From contig NC_039480.1 of the NCBI RefSeq assembly GCF_003590095.1, forward strand, positions 11,757,328-11,821,327: 64,000 nt of DNA, given 5' to 3'. Below, piece after piece: positions 62,049 through 64,000 of the stretch. Source of the DNA: Trichoplusia ni. Lineage: Eukaryota; Arthropoda; Insecta; Lepidoptera; Noctuidae. Both the position numbers and the translations under genes were made by a program. Below the pieces are notes generated by a model. That model saw nothing but the letters and a program-made list of their open reading frames with translations, was not told the DNA's origin and made no database searches. Position 1 is the first letter of the stretch; every line of letters starts with the position of its first letter.

Positions 62049-64000
62049 AGTACTGGTTTAAGATCTCATACTACAGATACAGGTGTGGAATATTCGACAC
62101 GACGATTGACATCCGTTTGAAAATCTCTTCGCAACAAAGGAAACAGTCCAACTGAACCTATCCTTTAGAAATTTCGGTAGTTTTTGCGACGTCAAAAAGG
62201 ACAATGTGATATTGCGACTGCATTTTCACGTACCCCTGTACTTTATCACGCTGGATACAGATTTCAGAACTTTTGACTCTAGCTTTTGTAACTTAGGATA
62301 AAAGGTAAAAAACTTTTGAGATTGAAAACGCACAACAATTTGAAAGTTTTTTTTTAAAGACAAAAATTTGTACCAACCGAAATTCGGTAGTCACGGAATT
62401 TGTTCAAAACTTTGTGCCATGTCTAAAAAGTTTTGCTGACTAGCAGATGGCGGTCCAACTTAGTTCTGTAGGCTAGGTACGAAACGAGGGTCATACGAGA
62501 ATGGACATCACTGGTATCGTGCACACCGGTGCGAAAGGGTCTGCTCTGCGGTCACCTACACGCTGCTACATACTATTCTGTTAAATAACCCTCCCGTGTT
62601 TTCGTAAAATACAACTTCGGTCATATGTGCCTATGTACTGATTATTAAGTTAGCGTCTGCCTTGGTTATGTGAAAACATACTAGGTATATGGAGGAAAGA
62701 ACAGACATATTTTATTGAAAAATAAGTACATGTTTCGAAAGCATGAATTGTGTCTTCCAATTTCAAATCAAAGCTGAACGAAAGCTTCTTAATCCCTGTA
62801 CGGTAATAAAATGAAATGGCGAAAGACTTCGTTCAGGATGACTCGAGTTTTCACTGTTCAGGCAACAATAGTCGTAAGTCACCTGGGACTGTCCTTTCTA
62901 ACGGCCAACGTATGGGTACAGTAACACAGTAATTCCGAATCATCGGCCCGACCACAATAAGATCGACGCTTTTAGCGGAATTAAAACGTGCGGTACATTG
63001 TCCATGTTTTATTGATATTAATGGATGTACGCTATCAGTGCTCGAACACAAACTCTTTTGTGGTCGACTCTTTGAAATTCAATGGATTTGGTGATTTATC
63101 TTGATTTATCACGAAAAAATACACGCAATTCGATACCTAACAGCATCGATATAGTGCAAACTTTCGTTTTGCAACTTTTTGTAACATTTTATTTTATTCC
63201 TCGTTTATTAAAAACTTATTGAATTGTTGACACGTATTTACCTTGATATTAAATACATCATAATTACGTTGATTCTGTCACCAATTTAAAATAAGGTTAA
63301 TTATAGTTTTTTATTACATTTTCTCCTCGCCTCTGAGCTATAATTAAAAGTTGTGTATGCGAAATCATTAAAATTTTAACAGAATATATTGCACGCTCGG
63401 TTGATGAAACGTATGGCTGCTCATTTGAGTTTTAAACTGATTATCGATGAAAATTGGATTCCGATTTGGACGCTGGCCTCCCTTCGCGAGCGATTACCGA
63501 TTCTCATTCGACAAACAGTAAATAGCTGGATTAGGAATGAAATCTATCAATCGAATTGTTTATTCCAATATGTGATTGAAACGATTTAGCGACATAAATT
63601 ATGTCTGCGTCGATTAACGTATCTATTTGCTTAGTTGGTTTTCGATTTGAAATTCGATTGGTTTTTTTTATTAAAGTTAAAAAAGAATGGAATACACCGC
63701 CTTTGAACACTGCGTTAACGCTGTACTGGCTGGCTGCAATTTAAATTTGAATTTTAGGATACATATTTTATTCATAATATAATATGTATTATGTTTTTAA
63801 TACGATTACCATTTCAAAATGTACTTTCTTAGTCGGCAGTGCGTTCATGTTACATAGTAAAGTTGTAAAGTATACAAAATTCGTTTTAACACAAGTATTT
63901 ATTTAGTCTAAGACTTGAACCGTTTTATATTAATACCTATTTCAACATTTCCTACACAGTAATACATGGAGTGGATTTAGTATTTGTAGCGCGACTTGTG
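62049..64000. other. unique DNA to the window end
   Basis: No gene or repeat recognised. A GC-richer patch lies at 62460-62590. The 66-codon frames at 62851-63051 and 63389-63589 have no motifs. Confidence 0.45.

Noticed and set aside
1..64000. CRISPR array, operon, rRNA or prokaryotic origin
   Set aside because: No regularly spaced repeats, no ribosome-binding-site-led gene series and no rRNA motifs; the repeats are eukaryotic insect elements.

Overview
The window reads as AT-rich (about 35% GC by eye) non-coding nuclear DNA of an insect, almost certainly a moth or butterfly. That attribution rests on the repeats, recognised from memory of lepidopteran genomes: Helitron-like elements ending GCAACAGCTAG, two tRNA-headed SINE families, fragments of the LINE tail that carries the 'CTGGACATAGGCC' and 'CAGTGGGACG' motifs, and a truncated jockey/CR1-type LINE. 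I found no complete cellular protein gene, rRNA or genuine tRNA gene. Most open frames are short, AT-driven and overlap frames on the other strand.

Layout. 1-850: a Helitron fragment cut by the window edge, then a Ser/Leu-type SINE. 850-7000: unique DNA with GC/CpG-rich blocks (3920-4030, 5130-5680) and two more SINE copies. 7400-8470: a rearranged inverted duplication with a perfect 18-bp hairpin. 8470-15280: unique sequence holding a strong zero-length-exon (recursive splice) candidate at 9803/9804 and a GC-rich patch at 10170-10470. 15280-27000: Helitron copies of three families, a LINE tail and a SINE. 27000-33000: a CpG-rich promoter-like block at 28660-29180, a second recursive splice candidate at 30568/30569 and a SINE. 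33000-49000: palindromic MITE-like repeats, a Helitron, LINE tails, a degraded Glu-type SINE and a minus-strand open segment at 45948-46136. 48790-52430: nested Helitrons, a 48-nt hairpin, a palindromic repeat and a SINE. 52430-64000: mostly unique DNA, a 5'-truncated LINE with one frameshift (56871-58355), a full tRNA-Glu-headed SINE (60505-60774) and another palindromic repeat.

Interpretation. Two perfect CAG|GTAAGT junctions, each behind a pyrimidine tract on the plus strand and 20.8 kb apart, with no convincing exon around them, suggest that much of the window lies inside one very long plus-strand intron spliced in steps. The host gene cannot be named from this window. The GC-rich blocks could be its enhancers or alternative first exons. 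This is inference and needs RNA-seq or comparative data.
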